Source: Ignavibacteria bacterium (GTDB taxonomy: Bacteria; Bacteroidota; Ignavibacteria; Tepidaquicellales; Tepidaquicellaceae). From it: a DNA stretch of 64,000 bases. Both the position numbers and the translations under genes were made by a program. Below the pieces are notes generated by a model, which saw only the letters and a list, made by a program, of their open reading frames with translations, ran no database searches and was not told where the DNA came from. The stretch spans positions 352,975 to 416,974 of the forward strand of contig JAQTLX010000002.1 of the NCBI GenBank assembly GCA_028714695.1, in the 5' to 3' direction. Shown here one piece after another: positions 9,233 through 18,779 of this stretch; positions within the stretch are counted from its first letter, which is position 1; every line of letters starts with the position of its first letter.

Positions 9233-10159
9233 TTATGATTGCTGAAAATCAATGGTCCTTGTTTTAAATCCGTCGCCCATAACGTCGTTTACATCTACAA
9301 GTATCATAAATGCCTTCGGGTCCTCTTCTTTTACTATTCTTCTTAAACTTGTTACCTGCCTTCTGTTTATTACAATGAACAGAACATTTTGTTTTTCTCC
9401 GGAATATCCTCCTTCGGAATGAAATATCGTTATTCCGCGGTCAAGTTCATTTATTACTCTGTCTTTTATAACGTCTTCGAATTTGGATATAATATATGCT
9501 CCTTTAACGTATGGGAGTCCCTCTGCCGTAATATCGACAATCTGAGTAGTGATAAACAGGTTAAGATATCCCCAGATTATAAGATTCAGATCTCTGAATG
9601 CCACGCCGATAGAAAAAATAATCAAAGTTTCTATTACCCAGTAACCTGAACCGATGGATATACCGGAGTATTGCTTTAGCATAGCAACGGGAATATCCGT
9701 GCCGCCTGTGGAACCTTTGAACCTGAAAATAATGCCCAGCGAAACACCCAGCAGCACAGAGCCGGCAATGGATGCAAGTAAAATATTATCCGTAAATGCC
9801 CAGTATTGAGTATTGATGAATTCTCTTAAGAAAGTAAATTGCTTATACAGAAGTTCGGGGTTTAGAAGGTCAATAAAAATTGAACCCATGAACATTCCAA
9901 AAAAAGATTTGAACCCGAATTGCTTGCCAAGAAATATCCAGGCAAGAATAAACAATGGAATATTTATTATCATCATCGAAATACCTGCCGGTATACCAAC
10001 AAAATAATAAATAACCTGAGCAATGCCGCCAACGCCGCCCGGCGATACTTTAAACGGTATCAGGAACCATGAATATGCAATTCCAAAAATTATGCTTCCG
10101 ACAATAATGCCAATAAAATCGCGTATGTTTTCTAATAGTTTTCTCTTTTTGCTGATCAT
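9233..10159 (-). CDS. YitT family membrane protein
   Basis: A 308-residue protein with five or six N-terminal transmembrane segments (about residues 12-210) containing PGGVGGIAQV and KGSTGGTDI, followed by a cytoplasmic DUF2179 domain (about 220-305). This is the usual YitT layout. The family is widespread and its function is unknown; transport or sensing has been suggested by fold only. It stands alone, convergent to nothing and 66 bases from ffh on the same strand. A second DUF2179-containing protein (UPF0316) is at 17914. Confidence 0.88.
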   Translation of the reverse strand: MISKKRKLLENIRDFIGIIVGSIIFGIAYSWFLIPFKVSPGGVGGIAQVIYYFVGIPAGISMMIINIPLFILAWIFLGKQFGFKSFFGMFMGSIFIDLLNPELLYKQFTFLREFINTQYWAFTDNILLASIAGSVLLGVSLGIIFRFKGSTGGTDIPVAMLKQYSGISIGSGYWVIETLIIFSIGVAFRDLNLIIWGYLNLFITTQIVDITAEGLPYVKGAYIISKFEDVIKDRVINELDRGITIFHSEGGYSGEKQNVLFIVINRRQVTSLRRIVKEEDPKAFMILVDVNDVMGDGFKTRTIDFQQS

Positions 10160-10530
10160 AATAAGAATAAAATTTGATGTGTAGATTTAAAATACATAAT
10201 TATAACAATTTTATAAAGTCAGTACACTATTAAATGATTTTTCCTGTCGTTTGATTCAAATATAAAACACTAAAAAACAATAATTTAGGAAATCGTTTGC
10301 AATATTCAATTTTTTATTAATTTTCATAAGGGAGAATCAATATAATAGTGTTTATACTATGAAAAATGTACTAATCACTATTTTTTGGAAAGAAAATATG
10401 CTTTTAAACGATTTTTTTGAGGTTTTTTCTGGCATGAATATTGCAATACTAATTGTGTGTCTAAATAATACTCACGACAGAGTCAACAGGATACAAAGAA
10501 ACAAAATTTTAAATTGAAAGGGTGCAAGGA
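10160..10530 (+). promoter_or_regulatory. Sigma-54-type promoter in the 371-bp spacer before the T9SS gene
   Basis: At 10430-10445 the sequence reads TGGCATG AATA TTGCA, matching the sigma-54 consensus TGGCAYR-N4-TTGCW. The invariant GG (10431-10432) and GC (10443-10444) are separated by exactly 10 bases. Transcription would start near 10456, giving a leader of about 75 bases to the ATG at 10531. A TGTGTCTAAATAAT stretch follows at 10454. The rest of the spacer is AT-rich; I see no clear upstream activator palindrome. Confidence 0.7.
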
Positions 10531-12717
10531 ATGAAGTTTTACATAATTCTAATTTTAACGGCAGTAATAACTATTCAAGGTTTCTCACAAAATATTTCCT
10601 CGGATAACAATTACAATAAAAAAACTAATAATCACGAAAACGATTTAGGAACAACAATTGTCACCAGACAAAATGGCGATTGGAGTTCAACAAGTACATG
10701 GCAAAACGGTGTTGTGCCTACAGCCAGCGATGTTGTAATAATTGATAATGCAGTCACGGTTAGCGGCGACTATTCATGTAACGGATTTACTGTAAATTCA
10801 GGAAAGAGCATTACAATAAATTCTAATTACTCATTATCGGTTTTTGGAAATGCCATGAACAATGGAACTGTGACATTAAACAATGGTACCTCATCAGCAT
10901 ATACTCATTTAACATTGTACGGCAATTATTTTAATAATTCAGGTGCTTCTACATCGGCGCAGGGTTCATATACAAGGATTGAATTCTACGGATCATCGGC
11001 ACAGGCATTTTTTAATAATGGTTCAATAACAAATAAAATTTACGGATTAAGTCTGAGCAATAACGCCGGATTAACACTTTATAACAGCACTTTCCCGATT
11101 GTAAGAGTAAATCTGTTTAACGGTAAGATAACGAACAGCAATATGATTTCATTAGGAGACGGTTCGACTTTCGGATTGGTGCAAAGAGGCGTAGCCGGAG
11201 CAACGAGTCCTGCAGGTTCTTTCGATAGGAGTATTTCTGTCAATGTCGGAACAACGGGAACATATTATCTTAGATACGACGGTTCATCGACTGCGGTAAC
11301 TACGGGCTATGAAATGTCATCAGCGACAAGCATATATTATATATTCAGCAATAGCACAAATAATACAACATTAAATCAGTCAGTTACGGTAACAAACGGT
11401 GTTGAACTTGACGGCGGTCAATTTATAATAGGGAACAACACACTTACTATGAACAACGCTCTTTTCACATCAGCGGGCGGCACATTAACGGGCGGCAGTT
11501 CTTCAAAGATATCATTTACAGGTACCGCAGCAAATGCTACCTTGCCTTCGGTTACTTTGAATACACTTACTTTGTACAACAGCAACGGATTAACACTTAC
11601 AGGAAACGTTACGATTACAAATTTACTTACTTTAACAAGCGGAATTCTGAAAACCGATGTCAATAAATTATATTTCACAAGTACGGCAGTCAATCCGGCA
11701 GAAACAAACAGCAATCATATTGACGGATATGCTGTCATGAATGCAAGAACAGTCGGAACAGGAAGTCTTAATTTCCTCGGCTGTTATTTTGCAGCCGGTA
11801 CTGATAATCTTGGTAGCGTTACTTTAACAAGAACAACAGGAACCAATGCGGTATACACAAACAATAACAGTAAGAGCATTGCATGCAACTGGGATATAAC
11901 GGCAGGTAATCAGCCGGTATCGGGCAGAAACATGACATATAATTGGTTCTCAGCCTATGATAATTCGAATTCATTCGGTTCCGCAAACAGAGCACAGGTT
12001 TATTTCAGCACTGACAACGGAACAACCTGGGCATTAATCGGCGCCTTGGCAAACCCTGTAGTTAATTCAACACAGAGATCAATCACAATCAACACTACAC
12101 ATTATTCCAGATGGTCAATCGGTGCTGAAGATTCACCTCTTCCGGTAACTTTAAGTTCATTCACTGCAAGCGTCAGCGGCAGCAGCGTAAAACTTACATG
12201 GGGAACAGCAAGCGAAATAAACAACAATGGATTTGAAATTTACAGAAGCGAAAAAGGATTGAACAATTTTGCAAAAACAGGATTCGTAAAAGGAAACGGA
12301 ACAACGAACGCACCTTCATTATATACATTCGAAGACAGGAAACTCAATACGGGAAAATATGATTATCAACTGAAACAGATCGACAACAACGGAAACTATG
12401 AAATATTCAATCTCAGTAACTCGGTTGAAATCGGTGTTCCTTCGAAATTTACGGTATCGCAGAATTATCCGAATCCGTTCAATCCAGTAACCAAAATTGA
12501 TTTCAGTCTTCCTTTCGTATCGAAAGTTAAGATCACCGTGTACGACATAACGGGAAAGACAATTAAAGTGCTTGTCGACGAAACAAGAAATGCAGGTACT
12601 TACACAGTTGATTTTAACGGCAGCAATCTTGCAAGCGGAGTTTATTTCTATGCGGTGACGGCAACATCGAATGGTAATGATTACAAGGAAGTAAAGAAAA
12701 TGAGCGTTATCAAATAG
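10531..12717 (+). CDS. Secreted protein with T9SS C-terminal sorting domain
   Basis: About 728 residues. A signal peptide (MKFYIILILTAVITIQGFSQ) leads into a long Asn/Thr/Ser-rich region with repeated NGT and TLTLYNS strands, likely a right-handed beta structure such as an adhesin or surface-layer stalk. The last about 85 residues are a type IX sorting domain (SQNYPNPFNPVTKIDFSLP and VYDITGKTIK, ending KKMSVIK). An in-frame GTG exists at 10522, but the ATG at 10531 starts the signal peptide properly and has GAAAGGG 8 bases upstream. It is transcribed alone from a sigma-54-type promoter and closed by a strong terminator. The ligand or role is unknown. Confidence 0.85.
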   Translation: MKFYIILILTAVITIQGFSQNISSDNNYNKKTNNHENDLGTTIVTRQNGDWSSTSTWQNGVVPTASDVVIIDNAVTVSGDYSCNGFTVNSGKSITINSNYSLSVFGNAMNNGTVTLNNGTSSAYTHLTLYGNYFNNSGASTSAQGSYTRIEFYGSSAQAFFNNGSITNKIYGLSLSNNAGLTLYNSTFPIVRVNLFNGKITNSNMISLGDGSTFGLVQRGVAGATSPAGSFDRSISVNVGTTGTYYLRYDGSSTAVTTGYEMSSATSIYYIFSNSTNNTTLNQSVTVTNGVELDGGQFIIGNNTLTMNNALFTSAGGTLTGGSSSKISFTGTAANATLPSVTLNTLTLYNSNGLTLTGNVTITNLLTLTSGILKTDVNKLYFTSTAVNPAETNSNHIDGYAVMNARTVGTGSLNFLGCYFAAGTDNLGSVTLTRTTGTNAVYTNNNSKSIACNWDITAGNQPVSGRNMTYNWFSAYDNSNSFGSANRAQVYFSTDNGTTWALIGALANPVVNSTQRSITINTTHYSRWSIGAEDSPLPVTLSSFTASVSGSSVKLTWGTASEINNNGFEIYRSEKGLNNFAKTGFVKGNGTTNAPSLYTFEDRKLNTGKYDYQLKQIDNNGNYEIFNLSNSVEIGVPSKFTVSQNYPNPFNPVTKIDFSLPFVSKVKITVYDITGKTIKVLVDETRNAGTYTVDFNGSNLASGVYFYAVTATSNGNDYKEVKKMSVIK

Positions 12718-12740
12718 AACCTTTCAACTTAATACAAATA

Positions 12741-12774
12741 AAAAAAGGAGCAGGTGAAAACCTGCTCCTTTTTT
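12741..12774. terminator. Bidirectional rho-independent terminator
   Basis: A perfect 14-bp stem (12741-12754 and 12761-12774) around a TGAAAA loop, with A-tract and T-tract flanks built into the stem. It can stop both the T9SS gene (plus) and the convergent lepB (minus). Confidence 0.92.
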
Positions 12775-12795
12775 GTTATACAAAAATTTTATTTG

Positions 12796-13710
12796 TTACT
12801 TAATCAGTGTCCCGATTCTTTCCCAGCGTATTGTACCGATGAGTTTTAAGAAATCACCGAAGGATACATTCGCATCCCAAGACCAGTAAATCATAAACGC
12901 TTCTCCGACAACATTCTCCATAGGCATGAAACCCCAAAAACGGCTGTCGAGTGAATTATTTCTGTTATCGCCCATCATAAAGAGGTAATCCCTTTTTGAT
13001 ACATAATTACCGTTCGGGTAAGTTTGTCCGTCGACAACAAGATCGCCGCCCGGATTTAATTTTATATTTACACCGCCTTCTTTAATAAGGAACATTTTAT
13101 ATCCGTCGAAATTAGTACTGTCGATTTTTACTATGTCGCCTTTTTTCGGAATCTTAAGCGGTCCGTAATTATCTTCATTCCAGCCTGAACCTTTTGGGAA
13201 AATCCGGTTTTCGGCAACCGATGCCGGCCGCAAAGGTGATATAAACTTCGACTGCGGAGGATTCGGGAATATCTGTCCGTTCCTGTACAGCACTTTATTA
13301 ATGACCTGTATAGAGTCACCCGAGACGCCTACGCACCTCTTGATGTAATTCAGGACTTCGCCGGATTGTTTTTCATCCCTGTCGCCGGGGAAATCGAATA
13401 CAACCACGTCGCCGGGTTTTGGTGATTTAATTCCCGGGAGTCTGAAATAGGGGATTCTGATATCGGTAAAAGGTATGTTTCTTGGTGTTGTTGCACCGTA
13501 TGTAAATTTAGTAACAAGCAGAAAATCTCCGACAAGCAGAGTATTTTCCATCGAGCCTGTAGGAATGCGGTATGCCTCAAATAAAAATACTTTTATCAGG
13601 AATGCCACTACTGCAGCCCAAACTAATGCATCAAAATATTCTTTAGGTTTTGATTTTCTTTTCGCGAGTTGTCTCGGCAATTTATCCGGAACGTTTTCCT
13701 TTAATCCCAT
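12796..13710 (-). CDS. lepB: Signal peptidase I
   Basis: A 304-residue membrane-bound serine protease that removes Sec signal peptides. After a Lys/Arg-rich N-terminus there is one transmembrane helix (about residues 27-44). The catalytic Ser is S53 in PTGSMENTL, and the general-base Lys lies in NYIKRCVG near residue 124. The box E motif GDNRNNSLDSRFWG lies near 246-259. There is a family-typical insert of about 70 residues between boxes D and E. It lies 17 bases after lepA on the same strand, a common pairing. Confidence 0.96.
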   Translation of the reverse strand: MGLKENVPDKLPRQLAKRKSKPKEYFDALVWAAVVAFLIKVFLFEAYRIPTGSMENTLLVGDFLLVTKFTYGATTPRNIPFTDIRIPYFRLPGIKSPKPGDVVVFDFPGDRDEKQSGEVLNYIKRCVGVSGDSIQVINKVLYRNGQIFPNPPQSKFISPLRPASVAENRIFPKGSGWNEDNYGPLKIPKKGDIVKIDSTNFDGYKMFLIKEGGVNIKLNPGGDLVVDGQTYPNGNYVSKRDYLFMMGDNRNNSLDSRFWGFMPMENVVGEAFMIYWSWDANVSFGDFLKLIGTIRWERIGTLIK

Positions 13711-13727
13711 TTATTTTAATTTATTAT

Positions 13728-15527
13728 TTATTTGTCAATTGATAATACTGCAAGGAATGCTTCCTGGGGTATTTCGACTGATCCTACTTGTTTCATACGT
13801 TTTTTTCCTTCTTTTTGTTTCTCAAGAAGTTTACGTTTTCTGGAAATGTCTCCCCCGTAGCATTTTGCAATAACATTTTTTCTTAAAGCGCTTATTGATT
13901 CGCGCGCGATTACTTTTGAGCCGATTGAAGCCTGTATTGCGACTTCAAACATGTGCCTCGGTATCAACTTTCTGAGTTTTTCGCATAATCTTCTTCCCCA
14001 GAAATACGCGTTCTCCCTGTGAATGATTGTTGAAAGCGCGTCGACAGGTTCACCGTTGAGAAGTATGTCGAGTTTCACGAGTTCGGATTCGCGGTAATCT
14101 ATAAGTTCGTAATCGAAAGATGCATAGCCCTTCGAAATTGATTTCAGTTTATCGTAAAAATCAAAAATTATTTCCGACAGCGGAAATTCTATTGTCAAAT
14201 CAACTCTCTTCGCGTCTATATAATGCTGATTCTTGAATACTCCTCGTCTGTCGTTTGCAAGTTTCATAATGTTGCCGATGAACTCTATCGGCGTGATTAT
14301 CTGCGATGATATGAACGGCTCTTCAATATGGTCAATGATGGATTGATCGGGCATAAGAGAAGGATTATCAACGAGCAGTACATCCCCGTTCGATTTAAAA
14401 ACTTTATACTCAACGTTTGGGACGGTCGTGATGATATTTAAATTATATTCCCTTTCAAGCCTTTCCTGTACAATTTCAAGATGAAGAAGTCCTAGAAACC
14501 CGCATCTGAAACCGAAACCAAGTGCTACGGATGTTTCCGGCTCGAACGAAAGCGCCGCGTCGTTAAGTTTTAATTTCGCAAGCGATTCTCTCAGGTTCTC
14601 AAAATCGTTTGCAGCAACGGGATAAATTCCGCTGAACACCATCGGTTTCACTTCTTTGAATCCAGGTATAGGTTCTACGCTGAGGTTGTTCACGTCTCTG
14701 ATTGTGTCTCCGACCTTAGAATCGTTTACGTCTTTCACGTTTGCAATCAAATAACCAACATCGCCGGAATTCAAATGTCCGGTCCTTTTTCTTTCCATCT
14801 TGAGTATTCCGACCTCTTCCGCTTCAAAAACTTTTCCGTTTGCAACAAACTCAATTTGGTCGCCTTCCTTGAGAATTCCGTCAACAACTCTGAGGTAAAC
14901 AATAACACCTCTGTAATTGTCGAACTTCGAATCGAAGATAAGCGCACGGAGCGGCTTTTTTTCTTCCACTTTCGGGCTCGGGATTTTTGTAATAATGGCG
15001 TCGAGAATTTCCTGTGTTCCTATTCCGACCTTCGCGCTAGCGGATAGTATATCTTCTCTCTTTCCGCCGATTAATTCAATAATCTGGTCTTTGACCTCGT
15101 CTATCATTGCGCTCTGAAGGTCGATTTTATTTATAACCGGAATAATCTCAAGACCGTTGTCAATCGCAAGATATAAATTGCTTATTGTCTGCGCTTCTAT
15201 TCCTTGTGTTGCGTCAACCACGAGCAGCGCACCTTCGCATGCTGCGAGAGAGCGTGAGACTTCATAGGAGAAGTCAACGTGTCCGGGTGTATCTATCAGG
15301 TTAAGAACGTATTCGTTACCGTCCTTAGCCTTATAGTTCATTTGTATAGCGTGGAGTTTAATTGTTATACCGCGCTCCTGTTCGAGATCCATATCGTCCA
15401 GGATTTGCTTTGTCATTACACGGCTTTCGATTGTGCCTGTAAATTCAAGCAGTCTGTCGGCTAAAGTTGACTTTCCGTGATCAATATGAGCAATAATACA
15501 AAAATTTCTAATGTTTGATTTCTGCAC
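13728..15527 (-). CDS. lepA: Elongation factor 4
   Basis: A 599-residue translational GTPase (LepA/EF4) that binds ribosomes and affects initiation and elongation. It has G1 [10 protein letters not shown]2 RGITI, G3 DTPGHVDF and G4 NKID, then the EF-G-like domains and the LepA-specific C-terminal domain with [20 protein letters not shown]. The start is GTG (MQKSNIRNF), the only start that gives the normal length. lepB follows. A terminator at 15562-15595 isolates it from the histone-like gene upstream. Confidence 0.98.
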   Translation of the reverse strand: MQKSNIRNFCIIAHIDHGKSTLADRLLEFTGTIESRVMTKQILDDMDLEQERGITIKLHAIQMNYKAKDGNEYVLNLIDTPGHVDFSYEVSRSLAACEGALLVVDATQGIEAQTISNLYLAIDNGLEIIPVINKIDLQSAMIDEVKDQIIELIGGKREDILSASAKVGIGTQEILDAIITKIPSPKVEEKKPLRALIFDSKFDNYRGVIVYLRVVDGILKEGDQIEFVANGKVFEAEEVGILKMERKRTGHLNSGDVGYLIANVKDVNDSKVGDTIRDVNNLSVEPIPGFKEVKPMVFSGIYPVAANDFENLRESLAKLKLNDAALSFEPETSVALGFGFRCGFLGLLHLEIVQERLEREYNLNIITTVPNVEYKVFKSNGDVLLVDNPSLMPDQSIIDHIEEPFISSQIITPIEFIGNIMKLANDRRGVFKNQHYIDAKRVDLTIEFPLSEIIFDFYDKLKSISKGYASFDYELIDYRESELVKLDILLNGEPVDALSTIIHRENAYFWGRRLCEKLRKLIPRHMFEVAIQASIGSKVIARESISALRKNVIAKCYGGDISRKRKLLEKQKEGKKRMKQVGSVEIPQEAFLAVLSIDK

Positions 15528-15561
15528 TTTTTAAGCGTATCCTCTTATTTAATATATAATA

Positions 15562-15595
15562 CAAAAAAAGTGGGTTAAAAAGTCGCAACCCACTT
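15562..15595 (-). terminator. Rho-independent terminator after the histone H1-like gene
   Basis: A 9-bp stem AAGTGGGTT / AACCCACTT (15568-15576 and 15587-15595). Read on the minus strand it is followed by a run of T (plus-strand A7 at 15563-15569). Confidence 0.8.
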
Positions 15596-15631
15596 GAAAC
15601 TTTAAGAAGTAAATTTGGAACAAAACCCTGA

Positions 15632-15820
15632 TTACGCGCCGGTTTTCCTTGACGACCTGATATCCTGAATATCTTTTCTGATATCAGCCGCCATTTTTCT
15701 TAAGTTGTTGAGTTCTTTTCTTAATCTGGTTCCGGCAGCATTCTGCGATTTTTCATAAAATTTTTCGATGTCGATCTTCATTCCGTCTAAAATTTCTTGT
15801 AACTTGGTAAATTTTTCCAT
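15632..15820 (-). CDS. Histone H1-like protein (Hc1 family)
   Basis: A 62-residue basic helical protein with the Bacteroidota Hc1/H1-like signature: MEKFTKLQEILDGM, then AEKFYEKSQ-type and AAGTRLRKELN segments. Such proteins are thought to bind and compact DNA in the nucleoid. A GGAGACT Shine-Dalgarno precedes the ATG, and a terminator follows the stop. It is encoded between sdhD and lepA but has its own signals. Confidence 0.8.
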   Translation of the reverse strand: MEKFTKLQEILDGMKIDIEKFYEKSQNAAGTRLRKELNNLRKMAADIRKDIQDIRSSRKTGA

Positions 15821-15878
15821 TGTAGTCTCCTGTTGAGTTTATAAAATATAATAAAATTAGTGATTAATGTTAATTCAA

Positions 15879-16250
15879 TTATGTTAAATTTTTTAAGTAC
15901 GGTATGGAAAATATAATATTGTATCCCCAGGCAATAAAAGCAATCCCTAAAATTACGAGTGTGGACAGAATACTAAGTTTGAGCCACGATTTCAATTTGT
16001 AATCCCTGAATATGCCCCAGATACCGTTCAACCCGTGATACATGCCAAGTGTCACAAAAACAAGATCAACAATCCTGTACCAGGAGAACTGCATTCTCCC
16101 CAGCACTGCATCGTATGTATGTCCCGAATCGGGATGATAATGCATTAATATGTAATGTCCTATCATAAGAACTACGAGCGCCAAACCTGAAATTCTCTGT
16201 AAAACCCAACTTGTTGCACCCGAATTTTTTGAAGACTGATACCTATACAT
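15879..16250 (-). CDS. sdhD: Succinate dehydrogenase membrane anchor subunit (SdhD-like)
   Basis: A 123-residue protein with three transmembrane helices. It starts with SWVLQRISGLALVVLMIGHY, the typical SdhD opening, and has YHGLNGIWGIFRDY in helix 2. With SdhC it anchors the flavoprotein and iron-sulfur subunits and helps form the quinone site and haem pocket. It lies 8 bases after sdhC. The catalytic subunits SdhA and SdhB are not next to it here. Assignment of C versus D rests on the N-terminal motifs. Confidence 0.85.
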   Translation of the reverse strand: MYRYQSSKNSGATSWVLQRISGLALVVLMIGHYILMHYHPDSGHTYDAVLGRMQFSWYRIVDLVFVTLGMYHGLNGIWGIFRDYKLKSWLKLSILSTLVILGIAFIAWGYNIIFSIPYLKNLT

Positions 16251-16258
16251 TCACTTAT

Positions 16259-16684
16259 TTATTTTCCGAATAATTTTAAAATTTCGTGTGAAAACATTAT
16301 ATAACCCATTGCAAGGAATAGAATAATTCCGGCAATCCAGGAGATGCGGTACAAAGATTTTTGATATCTTGCGCCGTCTGCCCAATCAACAAGAACAATT
16401 CTTATACCGTTCAGCGAATGAAACAGAACAAAAATGAATAAAATCCACTCGAGTGCCATAAACATAGGCGATACAAATGATTTCATTTTTGCTTCGAAAA
16501 CTTCTCTGCCGCCCGTTAATGTACTTAACGAATAAATATGCAGAAATAAATAACCGATGAGCGCGATACCCGTTATTCTGTGATAAATCCACGCCCAACT
16601 TCCGCTGTCTTTGTGGTATGAGATATTCTCTTTAATCCACTCTTTTTGGTCGAATGTTTTAATCTTTCCTAAATCTTCAGACAT
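16259..16684 (-). CDS. sdhC: Succinate dehydrogenase cytochrome b subunit (SdhC-like)
   Basis: A 141-residue membrane protein with three helices. The SWAWIYHRITGIALIGYLFLH segment (split about residues 28-48) and the FHSLNGIRIVLVDWAD segment match SdhC; the His residues in these helices are the likely haem b ligands. It is the first gene of an sdhC-sdhD pair. The plus-strand hisC starts 121 bases away in the opposite direction, so sdhA/sdhB must lie elsewhere. Confidence 0.87.
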   Translation of the reverse strand: MSEDLGKIKTFDQKEWIKENISYHKDSGSWAWIYHRITGIALIGYLFLHIYSLSTLTGGREVFEAKMKSFVSPMFMALEWILFIFVLFHSLNGIRIVLVDWADGARYQKSLYRISWIAGIILFLAMGYIMFSHEILKLFGK

Positions 16685-16805
16685 TAAAAATCTTTTGTTT
16701 TGTGAAATTATGTAATTTTTTCCTATTAAACAATTAAATTATTCTTAAAAATTTCATTTTTTGTAATTTTTAAAAGGATTAATTTCTAACAATCAAATTA
16801 TTAAA

Positions 16806-17909
16806 ATGTTTAAAACTCCTGATTATATCAGTAATTTAAAGCCTTATGTTCCCGGAAAATCGATTGAAGAACTCGAAAGGGAATTCGGGCTTACTGAAAT
16901 ACACAAACTCGCATCTAATGAGAATCCGCTCGGGCATTCACCGCTTGCTAATGAATCCATGATGAAAATGATTAATGAAATCAACAGATATCCGGATGTC
17001 GGTGCAGTGAAACTTCGAGAGAAAATATCAGAGAAATTCGGAATTCCATTCAAAAACATCGCGGTGGGAAGCGGAAGCGAAGGAATCATGGCTAACCTGC
17101 TGCGCTGTTATCTTTGCGAAGAAGATGAAATGATTACTTCGGAAGCCACATTCATAGGATTTCAGGTGCTGGCAAGAGGCAGAGCGAACAAGACACATTA
17201 CGTACCTATGTCGAAAAAGACATATAAATTTGACCTGAACGGAATTCTTGACAGAATAAATACAAACACAAAGATGATTTATCTCTGTAATCCCAATAAT
17301 CCTACGGGTACAATAATCACAAAGAAAGAATTCGATGAATTTCACAAGCAGGTTCCGCAGGGTGTGATGATAATTCTTGACGAAGCATATTTTGAATATG
17401 CGGATATACATGATGAATATCCGAATTCGCTTTTTTACAGATACGATAATGTCGTGACGTTCAGGACGTTCTCGAAGATTTACGGAATAGCGGGACTTAG
17501 AATCGGTTATGCCATGGGACAGGAAGATATTGTAACAACGCTTATGAAATCGAAACTCCCGTTCGAGCCTAACACGCTTGCTCAGGCGGCGGCATTAGGC
17601 GCTCTTGACGATGATGCGTTTTTGAATAAGTCGATTGAACTGAACAATCACGGTTATGAATATTTTAAACGAGAACTCGCCGGTTTAGAGATAAAAGGGA
17701 GTTTAAAACTCATACCATCATACGCTAACTTCATAATGCTTGATTTATTTTCTGAAGAAAAAGTGAATACGGTAAACGAAACGCTCCTTAGCCGCGGAGT
17801 TATCATTCGTCCTCTGAAGCCTTTCGGGCTTGCGAACTGTATTCGCGTGACTATGGGGCTGATGAATGAGAACGAAGCGTTCATTAGAGAATTTAAAAAA
17901 TTACTCTGA
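16806..17909 (+). CDS. hisC: Histidinol-phosphate aminotransferase
   Basis: A 367-residue fold-type I PLP enzyme that transaminates imidazole-acetol phosphate in histidine synthesis. It has the HisC hallmarks ASNENPLG near the N-terminus, NPNNPTGT, DEAYFEY, and TFSKIYGIAGLRIGY with the PLP lysine K224. No other his genes are adjacent, so it could instead serve aromatic amino acids, as some HisC paralogues do. The DUF2179 gene begins 4 bases after its stop. No clear Shine-Dalgarno precedes the ATG. Confidence 0.92.
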   Translation: MFKTPDYISNLKPYVPGKSIEELEREFGLTEIHKLASNENPLGHSPLANESMMKMINEINRYPDVGAVKLREKISEKFGIPFKNIAVGSGSEGIMANLLRCYLCEEDEMITSEATFIGFQVLARGRANKTHYVPMSKKTYKFDLNGILDRINTNTKMIYLCNPNNPTGTIITKKEFDEFHKQVPQGVMIILDEAYFEYADIHDEYPNSLFYRYDNVVTFRTFSKIYGIAGLRIGYAMGQEDIVTTLMKSKLPFEPNTLAQAAALGALDDDAFLNKSIELNNHGYEYFKRELAGLEIKGSLKLIPSYANFIMLDLFSEEKVNTVNETLLSRGVIIRPLKPFGLANCIRVTMGLMNENEAFIREFKKLL

Positions 17910-17913
17910 TTAA

Positions 17914-18432
17914 ATGATAGAAACGATTTTATATGCACTGATGATAATGGGACTTCGAATAATCGACGTTTCATTAGGCACAATACGCGTAATTATAACC
18001 GTGCACGGGAAAAAATATAAAGCGGGGCTGATAGGATTTTTTGAAGTGACAATCTGGGTTATTGCTATCAGCACAGTTATGAGCCATCTTAACAATGTTA
18101 TAAATATTTTTGCTTATTCGGGCGGATTTGCGCTCGGAACGATAATAGGAATCACAATAGAGCAGAAACTCGGTTCGGGATTCGTGTGGCTGAACATCAT
18201 TTCTTTAAATTATCCCGACGATATTGCAAACGCGCTTCGTGAAAATAAAATAGGCGTTACAATGCTTCCGGGCGAAGGAGCGAGCGGGGGAGTCACTATT
18301 CTGATGGTGCTGATTTCACGCAAACGCCAGAAAGAAGTGATTTCCATGATAGAAAAAATCGACCCGAATGCTTTTATTTCCATTCAGCCATCCATTCCTC
18401 ATAAGGGAGGATATATACAAATGAGGAAGTGA
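17914..18432 (+). CDS. UPF0316 membrane protein with DUF2179 domain
   Basis: A 172-residue protein with three N-terminal transmembrane helices, IIDVSLGTIRVI and a FFEVTIWV segment (the DUF5698 part), followed by a C-terminal DUF2179 domain from about residue 95. The family (YebE-like in Bacillus) has no known function. It is 4 bases downstream of hisC and probably shares its transcript. The stop is followed 6 bases later by a long 7-bp tandem repeat array. Confidence 0.87.
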   Translation: MIETILYALMIMGLRIIDVSLGTIRVIITVHGKKYKAGLIGFFEVTIWVIAISTVMSHLNNVINIFAYSGGFALGTIIGITIEQKLGSGFVWLNIISLNYPDDIANALRENKIGVTMLPGEGASGGVTILMVLISRKRQKEVISMIEKIDPNAFISIQPSIPHKGGYIQMRK

Positions 18433-18438
18433 AACAAG

Positions 18439-18571
18439 AATCTAGAATCTAGAATCTAGAAGTTAGAATCTAGAATCTAGAATCTAGAAGTTAGAATCTA
18501 GAAGTTAGAATCTAGAATCTAGAATCTAGAATCTAGAATCTAGAATCTAGAAGTTAGAATCTAGAGGTTAG
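18439..18571 (+). repeat. Heptamer tandem array AATCTAG, 19 units
   Basis: 19 consecutive units of 7 bp with no gaps: 14 AATCTAG, 4 AAGTTAG and 1 AGGTTAG. It starts 6 bases after the stop of the UPF0316 gene. It is not CRISPR, since there are no spacers. A short inverted repeat GATTCGC / GCGAATC follows at 18580-18596. Confidence 0.97.
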
Positions 18572-18653
18572 AAGTCGAAGATTCGCATAGCGAATCGAAG
18601 ACTCGCTGCGGCAGGTTAGGAGTTTGAAGATAATTTGATTCATGAGATAAATT

Positions 18654-18779
18654 AGCGATTAACCATTAACGATTAACAATTAGCGATTATCCATTAGCAA
18701 TTTACGATTAGCAATTTACGATTAGCAATTAGCGATTAGCGATTAGCAATTAGCGATTAACGATTAACGATTAGAAATT
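18654..18779 (+). repeat. Heptamer tandem array A(G/A)C(G/A)ATT, 18 units
   Basis: 18 contiguous 7-bp units, consensus AGCGATT with variants AGCAATT, AACGATT, TACGATT, AACCATT and ATCCATT. Units of the same type recur at 34252, 35999, 36673, 40404 and 52929. Confidence 0.95.

Noticed and set aside
18439-18779. Possible CRISPR array
   Set aside because: The units are 7 bp with no spacers between them and no cas genes nearby, so these are simple tandem repeats.
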